Assembly (NCBI GenBank): GCA_028687035.1
Contig: JAQUAX010000001.1
Coordinates: 248,001-312,000, forward strand
DNA: 64,000 bases
Direction of reading: 5' to 3'
Source: Dechloromonas sp.
GTDB lineage: Bacteria > Pseudomonadota > Gammaproteobacteria > Burkholderiales > Rhodocyclaceae
Below are positions 42,598 to 55,119 of the stretch, in pieces. Position numbers and translations under genes: made by a program. Position 1 is the stretch's first letter, and each line of letters begins with the position of its first letter. Under the pieces are notes generated by a model that was not told where the DNA came from, ran no database searches, and saw only the letters and a program-made list of their open reading frames with translations.

Positions 42598-43863
42598 CTA
42601 CAGCGCGAGGAAGGCGAAGATGGCGACGCAGGTCGGCGGCAGCGCGGCCAGCAGCAGGCCGAGCGGGCTGACCGATTCGTCGTCGAAGCTCGATTTCAGG
42701 ATGGCGACGCCGGCCGGGTTGGGCGCGTTGGCGATGATGGTCAGGCCGCCGCCGGTGACCGCGCCGGCGACGATGGCGTATTTGAACTCCGCGTTGACGC
42801 CTTCGACCAGCGAGGCCAGGTAGGTCAGCGCCGCGTTGTCGGTGACCGCGGTCAGCGCGGTGGCCAGGAAGTAGAGCAGGGTGGGTTCGACGCCGGTCAG
42901 CGTGCTCTGCAGCCACCATTGCTGCAGCCCGCCGAGCACGACCAGGCCGGCCAGGAAGAAGGCGACGAGCAGGCCTTCGCGCAGGATCAGGCGGTCCTGG
43001 TGCTGCTTGTAGGCCTCGGTGTAGCCGAGGAAGAACAGGAACAGGCCCATGAAGACGACCGGATGGTGCGCGAAGACGACGACGCCGACGAGGAAGGCGA
43101 TGTGGATGCCGGCGACCGTGGCCGGCATCGCGCCGCCGCCGGAGGCGCCCGGCTTGCCCTTGGCGGCGATTTCGTTACGGAAGAACCAGGTCAGCGTCGC
43201 CGCATTGACGAAGACCGCGAACGCGGCCTTCCAGCCGAAATGCGACAGCATGAACAGCGTGTCCCATTGCCACTTGGCGGCGACCATCAGCACCGGGGGC
43301 GCGGCGAAATTGGTCAGCGTGCCGCCGATCGAGATATTGACGAAGAGCAGGCCGATCGTCGCGTACTTCAGTCGGTTCGACAGCTGCTGGCGGAAATAGC
43401 CGTCGCGCAGCATCAGCGCGGCCAGCGTCATCGCCGCCGGTTCGGTGATGAAGGAGCCGAGCAGCGGCACCGCCGACAGGCACAGGAAATAGACGGCGAC
43501 CGAACGGTTGATCGGGATCATCGCGGCAATCAGGCGGACGATCGCGATCACCGTGTGCAGGATCGGCCGGCTGGCGGCGATCACCATGATCACGAAAACG
43601 AACATCGGTTCGGTGAAATTGCGGTCTTCCAGATAGTTGACCGCGGCGCCGGGGCCGGACAGCGCGAACAGCGCGCCGACCAGTATGAAGGCCCAGAAGC
43701 CGAAGACGACCTCGACCTCGGCCAGCAGGTGCCAGAGACCGGCGTGGCGCGGCTGGATATGGGCCAGGTGGGCGAAGAACTTGGTCGAGAAGGTATGCAG
43801 CACGGCGATCGCGAAGATCACCGCGGCGACGATTTCGGGCGTGGTGGCGAGGGGTGTGGGCAT
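42598..43863 (-). CDS. Putative Na+/H+ antiporter, copy 2
   Basis: This 421-aa membrane protein is highly similar along its whole length to the one at 29310-30635, with shared blocks FSTKFFAHLAHIQPRHAGLW, GSFITEPAAMTLAALMLR, NISIGGTLTNFAAPPVLMVA and GGGLTIIANAPNPAGVAIL. It lacks the N-terminal signal-like helix of copy 1 and starts PTPLATTPEIVAAVIFAIAV. It converges on nifS. The two genes form inverted copies around the nif block. Whether it moves Na+ is an inference from family naming. Confidence 0.85.
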   Translation of the reverse strand: MPTPLATTPEIVAAVIFAIAVLHTFSTKFFAHLAHIQPRHAGLWHLLAEVEVVFGFWAFILVGALFALSGPGAAVNYLEDRNFTEPMFVFVIMVIAASRPILHTVIAIVRLIAAMIPINRSVAVYFLCLSAVPLLGSFITEPAAMTLAALMLRDGYFRQQLSNRLKYATIGLLFVNISIGGTLTNFAAPPVLMVAAKWQWDTLFMLSHFGWKAAFAVFVNAATLTWFFRNEIAAKGKPGASGGGAMPATVAGIHIAFLVGVVVFAHHPVVFMGLFLFFLGYTEAYKQHQDRLILREGLLVAFFLAGLVVLGGLQQWWLQSTLTGVEPTLLYFLATALTAVTDNAALTYLASLVEGVNAEFKYAIVAGAVTGGGLTIIANAPNPAGVAILKSSFDDESVSPLGLLLAALPPTCVAIFAFLAL

Positions 43864-43952
43864 GTCTTCTGCTCGGATTGCTGTCGGAGGGGCCGACTAT
43901 ACCATTCCCTTCGCCGCCCTCCCGCCGCTGGCCGGCGGGCGCCGGCAGGCCG

Positions 43953-43980
43953 AAAAAAAAGCGCCGGCGGGCGGCGCTTT
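43953..43980 (-). terminator. Terminator after suhB
   Basis: On the minus strand AAAGCGCCG, five bases, CGGCGCTTT, within a run of eight T residues. It ends the suhB transcript 26 bases after the stop. Confidence 0.88.
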
Positions 43981-44005
43981 CGTCTCGGGATGAAGCCGGG
44001 CGGGC

Positions 44006-44818
44006 TCAGCCGCGCACGCTCTCCGGCAGCTTGTCCTCGATCAGCTTCAGCAGCGGAGCGAAGACCTTGGGCGTGCCGGCGACGATGTTGCCGGTATCGA
44101 GGTAGTTGGCGTCGCCGCGCAGGTCGCTGACCAGGCCGCCGGCTTCGGAAATCAGCAGCGCACCGGCCGCCATGTCCCACGGCGACAGGCCGAATTCCCA
44201 GAAACCGTCGTAACGGCCGCAGGCGACGTAGGCGAGGTCGAGCGATGCGGCGCCCGGACGGCGCTGGCCCGCGGTCTTCTGGGCCAGTTCCTTGAAGATG
44301 TCGAGGTAGAGGTCGATCTTGTCGAACATCCGGTACGGGAAGCCGGTGCCGATCAGGGCGTCCTGCAGCTTGATGCGGCGCGATACGCGGATGCGCCGCT
44401 CGTTCAGGAAGGCGCCGGCGCCCTTGCTCGCGGTGAACAGCTCGTTGCGGTTCGGATCGAAGACGACCGCCTGTTCGACGACGCCGTTCTTGGCCAGCGC
44501 GATCGACACGGCGTATTGCGGCAGGCCGTGGATGAAGTTCGTGGTGCCGTCCAGCGGATCGATGATCCACTGGAACTCGCTGTTGCCCGCGCCGCGTCCG
44601 GCGGACTGGCCGGACTCCTCTGCTAGAATGCCGTAGGCCGGATAGGCCTCCTGCAGCATTTCGATGATCGCGGCCTCGGCGGCGCGATCCACTTCGGTGA
44701 CGAAGTCGTTCGGCTGCTTCGCAGCGACCTTCAGCAGGTCGATGTCGTTCGAGGCACGATTGATGATCTGGCCGGCGCGGCGCGCCGCCTTGATGGCGAT
44801 ATTCAGGGCTGGATGCAT
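44006..44818 (-). CDS. suhB: Inositol monophosphatase family protein SuhB
   Basis: This 270-aa Mg-dependent phosphatase has a fold with catalytic motifs [22 protein letters not shown] (metal ligands DPLDGT) and [17 protein letters not shown]. Proteobacterial SuhB also acts in rRNA transcription antitermination with Nus factors. The N-terminus [20 protein letters not shown] is typical. It is divergent from trmJ with 66 bases between the starts, the usual arrangement in betaproteobacteria. Confidence 0.95.
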   Translation of the reverse strand: MHPALNIAIKAARRAGQIINRASNDIDLLKVAAKQPNDFVTEVDRAAEAAIIEMLQEAYPAYGILAEESGQSAGRGAGNSEFQWIIDPLDGTTNFIHGLPQYAVSIALAKNGVVEQAVVFDPNRNELFTASKGAGAFLNERRIRVSRRIKLQDALIGTGFPYRMFDKIDLYLDIFKELAQKTAGQRRPGAASLDLAYVACGRYDGFWEFGLSPWDMAAGALLISEAGGLVSDLRGDANYLDTGNIVAGTPKVFAPLLKLIEDKLPESVRG

Positions 44819-44884
44819 GGCTTAAAGAACTATCGGGTGGCCAGGGCCACCCGATGCAATTTTGGAAAGTACGGATTTTACACC

Positions 44885-45646
44885 ATGAACCCCGAAGTCC
44901 TGTTGTCGCGTATCCGCGTTGTCCTCTGCCGGCCCAGTCACCCGGGCAATATCGGTGCCGCCGCACGGGCGATGAAGACGATGGGACTGTCCGACCTGCG
45001 CCTCGTCGCACCGAAGCAGTTCCCGGATCCGGAGGCCGATACGCGGGCGACCGGCGCGGTCGACGTGCTGCAGCGGGCAGAAATCGTCGCCTCGCTGCCC
45101 GAGGCGCTGGCCGGTACGGTGTTCGCGGTCGCGCTGTCGGCCCGCCAGCGCGATCTCGGTCCGCGCGTCGGTTCGCCGCGCGAAACCGTCGCCCGCCTGC
45201 TCGAGGAAGCGGCGCACGGCGAGGTGGCGCTGGTTTTCGGCAACGAGACGGTTGGCCTCACCAACGAGGAAGTGTTGCAGTGCCAGGCAGCGGTGACCAT
45301 TCCGACCAATCCCGATTTCAGTTCGCTGAACCTCGGTTCGGCGGTCCAGGTGCTGTGCTACGAGTGCCGGATGAGCGCCTTCGCCGGGCGGCCGCCGGTC
45401 GCCGGGCAGGGCGTGACGCCCCTCGCGTCGCCGCCGGCGACGCATGACGAGCTGGAAGGCCTGTACGGCCATTTCGAGGCGGTGATGACGGAAACCGGTT
45501 TCTACAACCCGCAGCAACCGGGCCGTCTGCTGCCCAAGCTGCGCCGCCTGTTTTCGCGGGCCCGGGTCGAGAAGGACGAAATCAACATCCTGCGCGGCAT
45601 CCTGGCCGCGACCCGGCAGCAGACCGGGCACGGCCGCAAGAGCTAG
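44885..45646 (+). CDS. trmJ: tRNA (cytidine/uridine-2'-O)-methyltransferase TrmJ
   Basis: This 253-aa SPOUT-family RNA methyltransferase modifies position 32 of tRNAs. Motifs: VVLCRPSHPGNIGAAARAMK, VFGNETVGLTNEE and the knot segment TIPTNPDFSSLNLGSAVQVL. A C-terminal helical extension (LPKLRRLFSRARVEKDEINI) is normal for TrmJ. Its stop overlaps by three bases the stop of the convergent HDOD gene. Confidence 0.94.
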   Translation: MNPEVLLSRIRVVLCRPSHPGNIGAAARAMKTMGLSDLRLVAPKQFPDPEADTRATGAVDVLQRAEIVASLPEALAGTVFAVALSARQRDLGPRVGSPRETVARLLEEAAHGEVALVFGNETVGLTNEEVLQCQAAVTIPTNPDFSSLNLGSAVQVLCYECRMSAFAGRPPVAGQGVTPLASPPATHDELEGLYGHFEAVMTETGFYNPQQPGRLLPKLRRLFSRARVEKDEINILRGILAATRQQTGHGRKS

Positions 45647-46521
45647 CCGAAGCTGCCGCGCATCTCGTCGGCCAGCGCCTCGATGTCGGGGAGCAGGTGG
45701 GCGTATTTCTGCTCGAGCTGGATCAGGTGCTCCTGCCCGCTGTCCTTGTCCTGCATCAGCCACTCGAAGTGGCCGCCGCTCAGCATGTTGGCGATGTACA
45801 GCACGTCGCCCAGGCTGCGCACCGGATTGGGCAGGGGGCGCAGGTGGTCGTGGTCGACGGTCGCCTCGACGATCACCTCGGGAACGCCCAGCGCATTCAG
45901 CAGCGAGACGCCGATGCTTTCGTGCCACTGCACCATCAGGTACTTGATGGTGTCCGGGCGGTCGCGCAGTTCGTCGTACTGCGTCGCGCGGTACAGCATG
46001 TAGAAGGCGCCGAGGTCGTGGACCAGTCCGGCCAGCATGGCCTCCTCGGGATTCATCCGGGGTACGCTGCCGGCGATGATGCGCGCCGCGGCGGCGGTGC
46101 GCACCGTGTGTTCCCACAGCGTGCGGGTCAGTTCCGAGAAGCCGGACATGCCCTTGGCGCGCAGCATCTGGGTCATCACGATGGTCATCGCGGCGGTCCG
46201 CACCGCGTTCAGTCCGAGGCGGGTGATCGCGGTCTTCAGGTCGGTGACCCGGTTGCCTTCGGCGTTGAAGGCGGCGGAATTGGCCAGTTGCAGCAGCTTC
46301 GCGCTGATCAGCGGTTCGACCGAGACGCCGGCGGCGATGCTCGCCATGCTGGCGTCCGGATCGTTGAGCAGCTTGCGCAGGCGCAGGATGATGTCGAAAC
46401 AGGTCGGAAAGATGACTTCGCCGGCCAGTTCCTTGGCGATGTCTTCGAGCATCGTGAAACGCTGGGCCTTCAGCGCTTCACCCGTCTTGTCCGGCGTCCT
46501 GTGTTCCGTCGGGGACATCAT
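45643..46521 (-). CDS. HDOD-domain protein
   Basis: This 292-aa protein contains an HDOD domain (~35-240), a catalytically reduced HD relative used in signalling. Key segments: EVIFPTCFDIILRLRKLLND, LISAKLLQLANSAAFNAEG, TAITRLGLNAVRTAAMTIVM and AGLVHDLGAFYML. The HD pair persists in VHDLG, but the full metal set of active HD phosphodiesterases is not clear. Function is probably regulatory (motility, c-di-GMP or cell cycle), unknown here. It converges with trmJ. Confidence 0.88.
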   Translation of the reverse strand: MMSPTEHRTPDKTGEALKAQRFTMLEDIAKELAGEVIFPTCFDIILRLRKLLNDPDASMASIAAGVSVEPLISAKLLQLANSAAFNAEGNRVTDLKTAITRLGLNAVRTAAMTIVMTQMLRAKGMSGFSELTRTLWEHTVRTAAAARIIAGSVPRMNPEEAMLAGLVHDLGAFYMLYRATQYDELRDRPDTIKYLMVQWHESIGVSLLNALGVPEVIVEATVDHDHLRPLPNPVRSLGDVLYIANMLSGGHFEWLMQDKDSGQEHLIQLEQKYAHLLPDIEALADEMRGSFG

Positions 46522-46577
46522 GGTTGCTTATCCTTCGGCAAAAGCCCCGCTGCGATGAGCGGGGCTTCGAATTTTCC

Positions 46578-46653
46578 TGGTGGGTGCTGACGGGATCGAA
46601 CCGCCGACATCCAGCTTGTAAGGCTAGCGCTCTACCGACTGAGCTAAGCACCC
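46578..46653 (-). tRNA. tRNA-Val (anticodon TAC)
   Basis: The 76-base cloverleaf on the minus strand has acceptor GGGTGCT/AGCACCC, D-arm TAGCTCAGTCGGTAGAGC, anticodon arm CTAGC-CTTACAA-GCTGG with anticodon TAC, T-loop GGTTCGATCCC and encoded CCA. It lies just downstream of hupB. Confidence 0.96.
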
Positions 46654-46660
46654 ACGGAAA

Positions 46661-46933
46661 TCAGTTCATCGCGTCCTTCAGGCCCTTGCCGGCGCGGAAC
46701 TTCGGGGACTTGGCGGCGGCGATTTCCAGGGTCTTGCCGGTGCGCGGGTTGCGGCCGGTGCGGGCGGCGCGCTCGCCGACGTAGAAGGTGCCGAAGCCGA
46801 TCAGGTTGACGGTGTCGCCAGCCTTGAGCGCCGCCTTGATGGCCTCGACGGTGGCGTCGAGGGCGCGACCGGCTGCCGCCTTCGAAATGTCGGCTTCGGT
46901 GGCGATGGCGTCGATCAGGTCGGATTTGTTCAT
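46661..46933 (-). CDS. hupB: DNA-binding protein HU (beta-type)
   Basis: This 90-aa histone-like protein begins [20 protein letters not shown] and has the DNA-binding arm core [20 protein letters not shown] followed by [15 protein letters not shown]. It compacts and bends DNA and might also assist NifA promoters by bending, though IHF is the known partner. A sigma-70 promoter lies upstream (46988-47016). lon-hupB adjacency is common in proteobacteria. Confidence 0.96.
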   Translation of the reverse strand: MNKSDLIDAIATEADISKAAAGRALDATVEAIKAALKAGDTVNLIGFGTFYVGERAARTGRNPRTGKTLEIAAAKSPKFRAGKGLKDAMN

Positions 46934-46987
46934 TTGTGGTCCCCTAAATGGATGGATTTGATGCGTGGAAAATGCCTGGACCCGAGT

Positions 46988-47016
46988 TTATATCGCCGCC
47001 GAAATCCTTGTGTCAA
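46988..47016 (-). promoter_or_regulatory. Sigma-70 promoter of hupB
   Basis: Minus-strand TTGACA, 17 bases, ATATAA; a near-consensus promoter about 55 bases upstream of the hupB start. Confidence 0.75.
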
Positions 47017-47060
47017 GCGGATTCTGGGCCGATTGACGGGCGCCCCGGAGGGCGCGCCGG

Positions 47061-47085
47061 GGCTGCCGGCGGGTCGCCGGCAGCC
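47061..47085 (-). terminator. Hairpin after lon
   Basis: An 11-bp perfect stem (GGCTGCCGGCG/CGCCGGCAGCC) begins 12 bases after the lon stop. There is no T-run on the lon side, so termination strength is uncertain. Confidence 0.5.
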
Positions 47086-47097
47086 TTTCCTTGCGAA

Positions 47098-49512
47098 TCA
47101 ATGGGTAAGCAGGGCCTGTGCGGCGCCGGCTTCAGCAGCCGCCGCAACCTCGGTACCCGCCTCGGCCGTCTCGGGGAGCGGCTCGGGCAGGCGCTCGAGC
47201 GCCCGTTCCAGCACCTGGTCGATCCACTTGACCGGGACGATCTCGATGCGGTTCTTGATGTTGTCCGGCATCTCGGTCAGGTCCTTGACGTTCTCCTCGG
47301 GGATCAGCGCCGTCTTCAGGCCGCCGCGGATCGCGGCCAGCAGCTTTTCCTTGAGGCCGCCGATTGCCAGCACCTCGCCGCGCAGCGTGATCTCGCCGGT
47401 CATGCAGATGTCGCAGCGGACCGGAATGCCGGTGTAGGACGAAACCAGGGCGGTCGTCATCGCGATGCCGGCCGACGGACCGTCCTTCGGCGTCGCGCCT
47501 TCCGGCACGTGGATGTGGATGTCGGTCTTCTCGAAGGCCTCGTCCTTGATGCCCAGGCGGCGGGCGCGGGCGCGCACGACCGAGCGGGCGGCCTCGACCG
47601 ATTCCTTCATGACGTCGCCCAGCGAGCCGGTGCGCAGGATGTTGCCCTTGCCCGGCATGTTGGCGCATTCGATGGTCAGCAGTTCGCCGCCGACCTCGGT
47701 CCAGGCCAGTCCGGTGACCTGGCCGACCTGGTTTTCCTTTTCGGCCATGCCGAAGGTGTAGCGACGCACGCCGAGGAATTTGTCCAGATTCTTCGCGTTG
47801 ACCGCGATCTTCGCGTCGCGCTTCTTCAGCACCAGCGTCTTGACGACCTTGCGGCAGATCTTGGAAATCTCGCGCTCGAGCGCCCGCACGCCGGCCTCGC
47901 GGGTGTAGTAGCGAACGATGTCGCGCAGCGCGCTTTCGGCGACCGCGAGTTCGGTCTTCTTGACGCCGTTGTTCTTCATCTGCTTCGGCAGCAGGTAACG
48001 GATCGCAATATTGACCTTTTCGTCCTCGGTGTAGCCGGACAGACGGATGACTTCCATGCGGTCGAGCAGCGCCGCCGGGATGTCCAGCGTGTTGGCGGTG
48101 GCGACGAACATCACGTCGGACAGGTCGAAATCGACCTCGACGTAGTGGTCCTGGAAGGTGTTGTTCTGTTCCGGGTCGAGCACTTCGAGCAGCGCGGACG
48201 ACGGGTCGCCGCGGAAATCCTGGCCCAGCTTGTCGACTTCGTCGAGCAGGAACAGCGGGTTGCGCACGCCGACCTTGGTCAGGCTGGACAGGATCTTGCC
48301 CGGCATCGAGCCGATGTAGGTCCGGCGGTGGCCGCGGATCTCGGCTTCGTCACGGACGCCGCCGAGCGCCATGCGAACGAACTTGCGGTTGGTCGCCTTG
48401 GCGATCGACTGGCCGAGCGAGGTCTTGCCGACGCCCGGGGGGCCGACCAGGCACAGGATGGGTGCCTTGACCTTGTCGACGCGCTGCTGCACGGCGAGAT
48501 ATTCGACGATGCGTTCCTTGACCTTCTCGAGACCGAAATGGTCGGCATCGAGAATCTTCTCGGCTTCGGCCAGATCCTTGCTGATCCGGGTCTTCTTGCG
48601 CCACGGCAGGCCGATCAGCGTCTCGATGAAATTGCGGACGACGGTGGCTTCGGCCGACATCGGCGACATCAGGCGCAGCTTCTTCAGCTCGCCCTGCGCC
48701 TTGGCCAGGCCTTCCTTGCTCATGCCGGCGGCCTTGATCTTCTTGTCGAGTTCCTCGAGATCGGCACCTTCCTCGCCTTCGCCGAGTTCCTTCTGGATCG
48801 CCTTGACCTGCTCGTTGAGGTAGTACTCGCGCTGGCTCTTTTCCATCTGGCGCTTGACGCGGCCGCGGATGCGCTTTTCGACCTGCAGGATGTCGATTTC
48901 GGCTTCGAGCTGCGACAACAGGCGGTCGATACGCTCGCGGATGCTTTCCATCTCCAGCACTTCCTGCTTCTGCTCGAGCTTGAGCGGCAGGTGGGCGGCG
49001 ATGGTGTCGGCCAGGCGGCCGGCGTCCTCGATGCCGGCGATCGACGACAGCACCTCGGGCGGAATCTTCTTGTTCAGCTTGACGAACTGGTCGAACTGGG
49101 CGACCACGGCGCGGCGCATCGCCTCGATCTCGTGGTCTTCGACGCCGGCCGGCTGCAGCGGCAGCGCGGTCGCCATGAACACCGAGGCCTGGACCTCGAC
49201 GGCCTCGACGCGGGCGCGCTGCGTGCCCTCGACCAGCACCTTGACGGTGCCGTCGGGCAGCTTCAGCATCTGCAGGATGTTGGCCAGACAGCCGATGTGG
49301 TAGAGATCCTCGGGCTCGGGTTCGTCCTTGGCCGCCGATTTCTGGGCGACCAGCAGGATGTTCTTGCCGGACTCCATGGCCATCTCGAGGGCCTTGATGG
49401 ATTTCGGGCGGCCGACGAACAGCGGGATGACCATGTGAGGGAACACGACGACATCGCGCAGCGGCAGCAGCGGCAGTTCGACGGTTTCCGGAAGCGTGTT
49501 GGGGTTCGACAT
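47098..49512 (-). CDS. lon: ATP-dependent protease Lon (La)
   Basis: This 804-aa cytoplasmic AAA+ protease has an N-terminal substrate domain (~10-200; [20 protein letters not shown]), a coiled region, an AAA+ module with Walker [18 protein letters not shown] and Walker [13 protein letters not shown], and a C-terminal protease with catalytic Ser in [16 protein letters not shown] and Lys in [16 protein letters not shown]. Length is normal. It is the last of the tig-clpP-clpX-lon gene group; a sigma-32-like promoter precedes it. Confidence 0.98.
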   Translation of the reverse strand: MSNPNTLPETVELPLLPLRDVVVFPHMVIPLFVGRPKSIKALEMAMESGKNILLVAQKSAAKDEPEPEDLYHIGCLANILQMLKLPDGTVKVLVEGTQRARVEAVEVQASVFMATALPLQPAGVEDHEIEAMRRAVVAQFDQFVKLNKKIPPEVLSSIAGIEDAGRLADTIAAHLPLKLEQKQEVLEMESIRERIDRLLSQLEAEIDILQVEKRIRGRVKRQMEKSQREYYLNEQVKAIQKELGEGEEGADLEELDKKIKAAGMSKEGLAKAQGELKKLRLMSPMSAEATVVRNFIETLIGLPWRKKTRISKDLAEAEKILDADHFGLEKVKERIVEYLAVQQRVDKVKAPILCLVGPPGVGKTSLGQSIAKATNRKFVRMALGGVRDEAEIRGHRRTYIGSMPGKILSSLTKVGVRNPLFLLDEVDKLGQDFRGDPSSALLEVLDPEQNNTFQDHYVEVDFDLSDVMFVATANTLDIPAALLDRMEVIRLSGYTEDEKVNIAIRYLLPKQMKNNGVKKTELAVAESALRDIVRYYTREAGVRALEREISKICRKVVKTLVLKKRDAKIAVNAKNLDKFLGVRRYTFGMAEKENQVGQVTGLAWTEVGGELLTIECANMPGKGNILRTGSLGDVMKESVEAARSVVRARARRLGIKDEAFEKTDIHIHVPEGATPKDGPSAGIAMTTALVSSYTGIPVRCDICMTGEITLRGEVLAIGGLKEKLLAAIRGGLKTALIPEENVKDLTEMPDNIKNRIEIVPVKWIDQVLERALERLPEPLPETAEAGTEVAAAAEAGAAQALLTH

Positions 49513-49545
49513 TTACGATGCCTTCGAAATAGGTATGTGGCCCCC

Positions 49546-49573
49546 AAGTGAGGGCAGGAAACCGGTTTTCAAG
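49546..49573 (-). promoter_or_regulatory. Possible heat-shock (sigma-32) promoter of lon
   Basis: Minus strand CTTGAAA (perfect -35), 13 bases, CCTCACTT (partial match to CCCATNT), between clpX and lon. Confidence 0.35.
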
Positions 49574-49582
49574 CCCCCCGGC

Positions 49583-50845
<1,263 letters not shown>

Positions 50846-50859
50846 CGTGGCTTCTCCGT

Positions 50860-51489
50860 TCAGGCCGCTTCGCGGCGGGTCAGGACCTTGTCGATCAGGC
50901 CGTACTCGGCGGCCTCGTCGGACGACATGAAATTGTCGCGGTCGGTGTCGCGCTCGAGACGTTCGAGCGGCTGGCCGGTGTGCTCGGCCATGATGCGGTT
51001 CAGCTTGTCCTTGATCGACAGGATTTCCTTCGCGTGGATCGCGATGTCGGAGGCCTGGCCCTGGAATCCGCCGAGCGGCTGGTGGATCATCACGCGCGAG
51101 TTGGGCAGCGCGAAGCGCTTGCCCTTGGCGCCCGCGCACAGCAGGAAGGCGCCCATCGACGCAGCCTGGCCGATGCACAGCGTGGAGACGTCCGGCTTGA
51201 TGAACTGCATGGTGTCGTAGATCGACATGCCCGCAGTCACCGAACCGCCCGGGGAGTTGATGTAGAAATAGATGTCCTTGTCCGGATTTTCCGCTTCCAG
51301 GAACAGCAACTGCGCCACCACCAGATTGGCGCTGGCGTCGTTGACCGGGCCGACAAGGAAGATCACCCGCTCCTTCAACAGGCGCGAATAGATGTCGTAC
51401 GCGCGTTCGCCGCGTCCGCTCTGTTCAACCACCATCGGGACCAGGCCCAGAGCCTGCGGATCCCAGTTGCTTGCGTTGTCGATATTCAT
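50860..51489 (-). CDS. clpP: ATP-dependent Clp protease proteolytic subunit ClpP
   Basis: This 209-aa serine protease has its catalytic Ser in [13 protein letters not shown], His in [14 protein letters not shown] and Asp in [29 protein letters not shown] and [18 protein letters not shown] are family signatures. The start at ATG 51489 follows AAGG; a TTG at 51522 would add 11 residues without a better site. It lies between tig and clpX, the common proteobacterial order. Confidence 0.98.
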   Translation of the reverse strand: MNIDNASNWDPQALGLVPMVVEQSGRGERAYDIYSRLLKERVIFLVGPVNDASANLVVAQLLFLEAENPDKDIYFYINSPGGSVTAGMSIYDTMQFIKPDVSTLCIGQAASMGAFLLCAGAKGKRFALPNSRVMIHQPLGGFQGQASDIAIHAKEILSIKDKLNRIMAEHTGQPLERLERDTDRDNFMSSDEAAEYGLIDKVLTRREAA

Positions 51490-51548
51490 GTCAGCCCTTG
51501 TTCCTGGTTGCGTTTCGGACAAATGTCGTTTTTGTGACGTTGGACAGA

Positions 51549-52853
51549 TTACTGCTTCTGGCCCATCAGGTCGTCAAAAGCGACGGCCTTGTCGGACACC
51601 TTGGCCTTGCCCAGCACCCAGGCCACCACGTTGTTCTCGATGGCCACGCCTTCGACGTCGCTCAGGCGCTGCGGTTGGGCGTAGTACCAGCGGATCACCT
51701 CTTCCGGCTGTTCGTAGCTGGCAGCGGTTTCCTCGACCATGGCGCGGACCTGTTCCGGGGTGGCCTGCAGCTTTTCCGTCTTGACGACTTCAGCAAGGAT
51801 CAGGCCAAGGGTCACGCGGCGCTTGGCCTGGTCAGCGAACCATTCCGGCTGGATCGGGAAGTCCTTGGTCTGCATGCCGCGCTGTTCCATGTCCTGGCGG
51901 GCAGCCTGCATCAGGCGCTGGATTTCCATTTCGACCAGTGCGTTCGGCACGCTGATCGGGTTGGCCTTGAGCAGGGCTTCCATGACCTGGTCCTTGACCT
52001 GCGCTTCGATGCGGCGCTTCACTTCGCGCTTCAGGTTGGCTTCGATCTCGGCGCGCATCTTGGCGACGTCGCCGTCCTCGATGCCCATGCTCTTCGCGAA
52101 GTCGGCGTCGACTTCCGGCAGCGTCGGGGCCTGAACCTGCTTGACGGTGATGTCGAACTGCACGGTCTGGCCGGCCAGGTCCTTGGCGAAGTAGTCGGCC
52201 GGGAAGGTCAGGTCGAAGGTCTTGCTGTCGCCGGCGGCGCTGCCTTCGACGGCGGCTTCGAAGTCGGCCAGCATCTGGCCCTGGCCGAGGATGAACGGAT
52301 AGTCGGTGGCTTGGCCGCCCTGGAACGGCTCGCCGTTCTTCTTGCCGAGGAAATCGATGACGACGCGGTCTTCCTTGGCGGCCGCACGGCTGGCGTCCTG
52401 ATAGGAGACGCGCTGCTTGCGCAGGATGTCGATGGTCTTGTCGATCTCGGCGTCGCTGACTTCGAGGGCGGGGCGCTCGATTTCCGCGGTCGACATGTCG
52501 CCCGGGGCAAATTCCGGGTAGGTCTCGAAGATTGCGGTGAATTCGAGGTGGGTGGTGCTTTCGGTGGTCTTCGGCTCGATGCGCGGGTAGCCGGCGACGC
52601 GCATCTGCTGCGCGGTCACGGTTTCGCCGAAGACGCGGTCGAGTTCCTCGGCCAGTACTTCGTGGCGGGCCTGGTCGCCGTACTGCTGCTTGACGATGCT
52701 GAACGGCACCTTGCCCGGGCGGAAACCGGGCACCTTCATGTTCTTGCCCATGCGCTTCAGGCGCTGGTCCATTTCCTTCTCGACATCGGCGATGGCGATG
52801 GAGAGGTCGACGCGACGTTCGAGTTCGTTGGCTTGTGCAGTGCTAGCTTCCAT
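51549..52853 (-). CDS. tig: Trigger factor
   Basis: This 434-aa ribosome-associated chaperone has the ribosome-binding signature [17 protein letters not shown] (~43-59), a central FKBP-type peptidyl-prolyl isomerase domain ([32 protein letters not shown]) and a long helical C-terminal chaperone domain ([20 protein letters not shown]). Length is usual. It begins the tig-clpP-clpX-lon series. Confidence 0.97.
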   Translation of the reverse strand: MEASTAQANELERRVDLSIAIADVEKEMDQRLKRMGKNMKVPGFRPGKVPFSIVKQQYGDQARHEVLAEELDRVFGETVTAQQMRVAGYPRIEPKTTESTTHLEFTAIFETYPEFAPGDMSTAEIERPALEVSDAEIDKTIDILRKQRVSYQDASRAAAKEDRVVIDFLGKKNGEPFQGGQATDYPFILGQGQMLADFEAAVEGSAAGDSKTFDLTFPADYFAKDLAGQTVQFDITVKQVQAPTLPEVDADFAKSMGIEDGDVAKMRAEIEANLKREVKRRIEAQVKDQVMEALLKANPISVPNALVEMEIQRLMQAARQDMEQRGMQTKDFPIQPEWFADQAKRRVTLGLILAEVVKTEKLQATPEQVRAMVEETAASYEQPEEVIRWYYAQPQRLSDVEGVAIENNVVAWVLGKAKVSDKAVAFDDLMGQKQ

Positions 52854-53015
52854 GAGAATTCCTTGTAACTACTGGCCGAAAAATAAAGCGCCTGATTCTA
52901 TCACGGCCTGTCAAATGCGCATGACCCGACAGCGAAGCGGGCGGAATGCGGAAAATTTTGCTCCGGGTGTAGACAGCGGGCAGTGAAGCCCTTAGAATGC
53001 GCGCTCTCTTGCTGC

Positions 53016-53092
53016 GGCGGCATTAGCTCAGTCGGTAGAGCACTGGATTGTGATTCCAGGTGTCACCGGTTCGATCCCGGTATGTCGCCCCA
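53016..53092 (+). tRNA. tRNA-His (anticodon GTG)
   Basis: A cloverleaf with anticodon arm CTGGA-TTGTGAT-TCCAG, anticodon GTG. The extra G at -1 (53016) pairs with discriminator C73, diagnostic for tRNA-His; CCA is encoded at 53090-53092. Confidence 0.97.
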
Positions 53093-53096
53093 AATA

Positions 53097-53130
53097 AAAG
53101 GCCGTGCAATCGTCAGATTGCGCGGCCTTT
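53097..53130 (+). terminator. Terminator after tRNA-His
   Basis: A 15-bp stem AAAGGCCGTGCAATC / GATTGCGCGGCCTTT with a GTCA loop and one G-T wobble; the arm ends in TTT followed by CCCTTTT. Confidence 0.85.
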
Positions 53131-53234
53131 CCCTTTTCCGGCCCCCGTTTTTCGGGTGATGATCGCTGGCATTTAAGATAACTACCACCTTTGTTGTATT
53201 TTGCGCGGCTTTCTCATATGGAATACTGCGCGGC

Positions 53235-53369
53235 ATGCTTGCGCACGTCCTCTTCGCCATTTCCATCCTGTGCGGACTCGCCGCCCTGCTGTGCGTCGTG
53301 TTCGGCCGCAGCGCGCGGACGCGCGGATACCGGATCAAGCGTTCGCGCTGGCCGTTCCCGGTCCGCTAG
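53235..53369 (+). CDS. Possible 44-residue single-span membrane protein
   Basis: A short frame starts LAHVLFAISILCGLAALLCV, one clear transmembrane helix, followed by an Arg-rich tail (SARTRGYRIKRSRWPFPVR). The hydrophobic-then-basic layout looks like a genuine small membrane protein, but the ribosome-binding site is poor and the start unproven. It occupies part of the otherwise gene-free 53131-53440 interval. Confidence 0.35.
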   Translation: MLAHVLFAISILCGLAALLCVVFGRSARTRGYRIKRSRWPFPVR

Positions 53370-53440
53370 ACTGCCCCGGTGCCCGGCGGCGCCGATTTTC
53401 GATAACATCGGCGGCCCGTCTACTTCCCGGTGCCCGCCCG

Positions 53441-54912
<1,472 letters not shown>

Positions 54913-54916
<4 letters not shown>

Positions 54917-55116
54917 ACAAGGGATGGGCATTTGCGGCGGCCGTGCTGCTGGCCGGTTGCGGCGTCGAGACGGCGAGCACCGCGGCGACCGCCGGCGCGA
55001 TCAAGAAGGAAGAAGTCGAGCAGGGCCGGCGCAACCTCGACCAGTTCCAGCAGAAGCTCGACCAGGCCAACCGTCAGGTGCAGCAGTCGGCCGAGCGGGC
55101 CGGCGACGACAGGTAG
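54913..55116 (+). CDS. Small predicted lipoprotein
   Basis: This is a 67-aa protein with a lipoprotein signal peptide: NKGWAFAAAVLLAGCG, lipobox LAGC with the lipidated Cys at residue 16. The mature part is a short helix rich in Gln and charged residues (EEVEQGRRNLDQFQQKLDQA), like small Lpp-type or murein-associated lipoproteins. Its ATG overlaps the pepD stop and GGGAGAAGGGCG gives a good ribosome-binding site. Function unknown. Confidence 0.8.
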
Positions 55117-55119
55117 GGC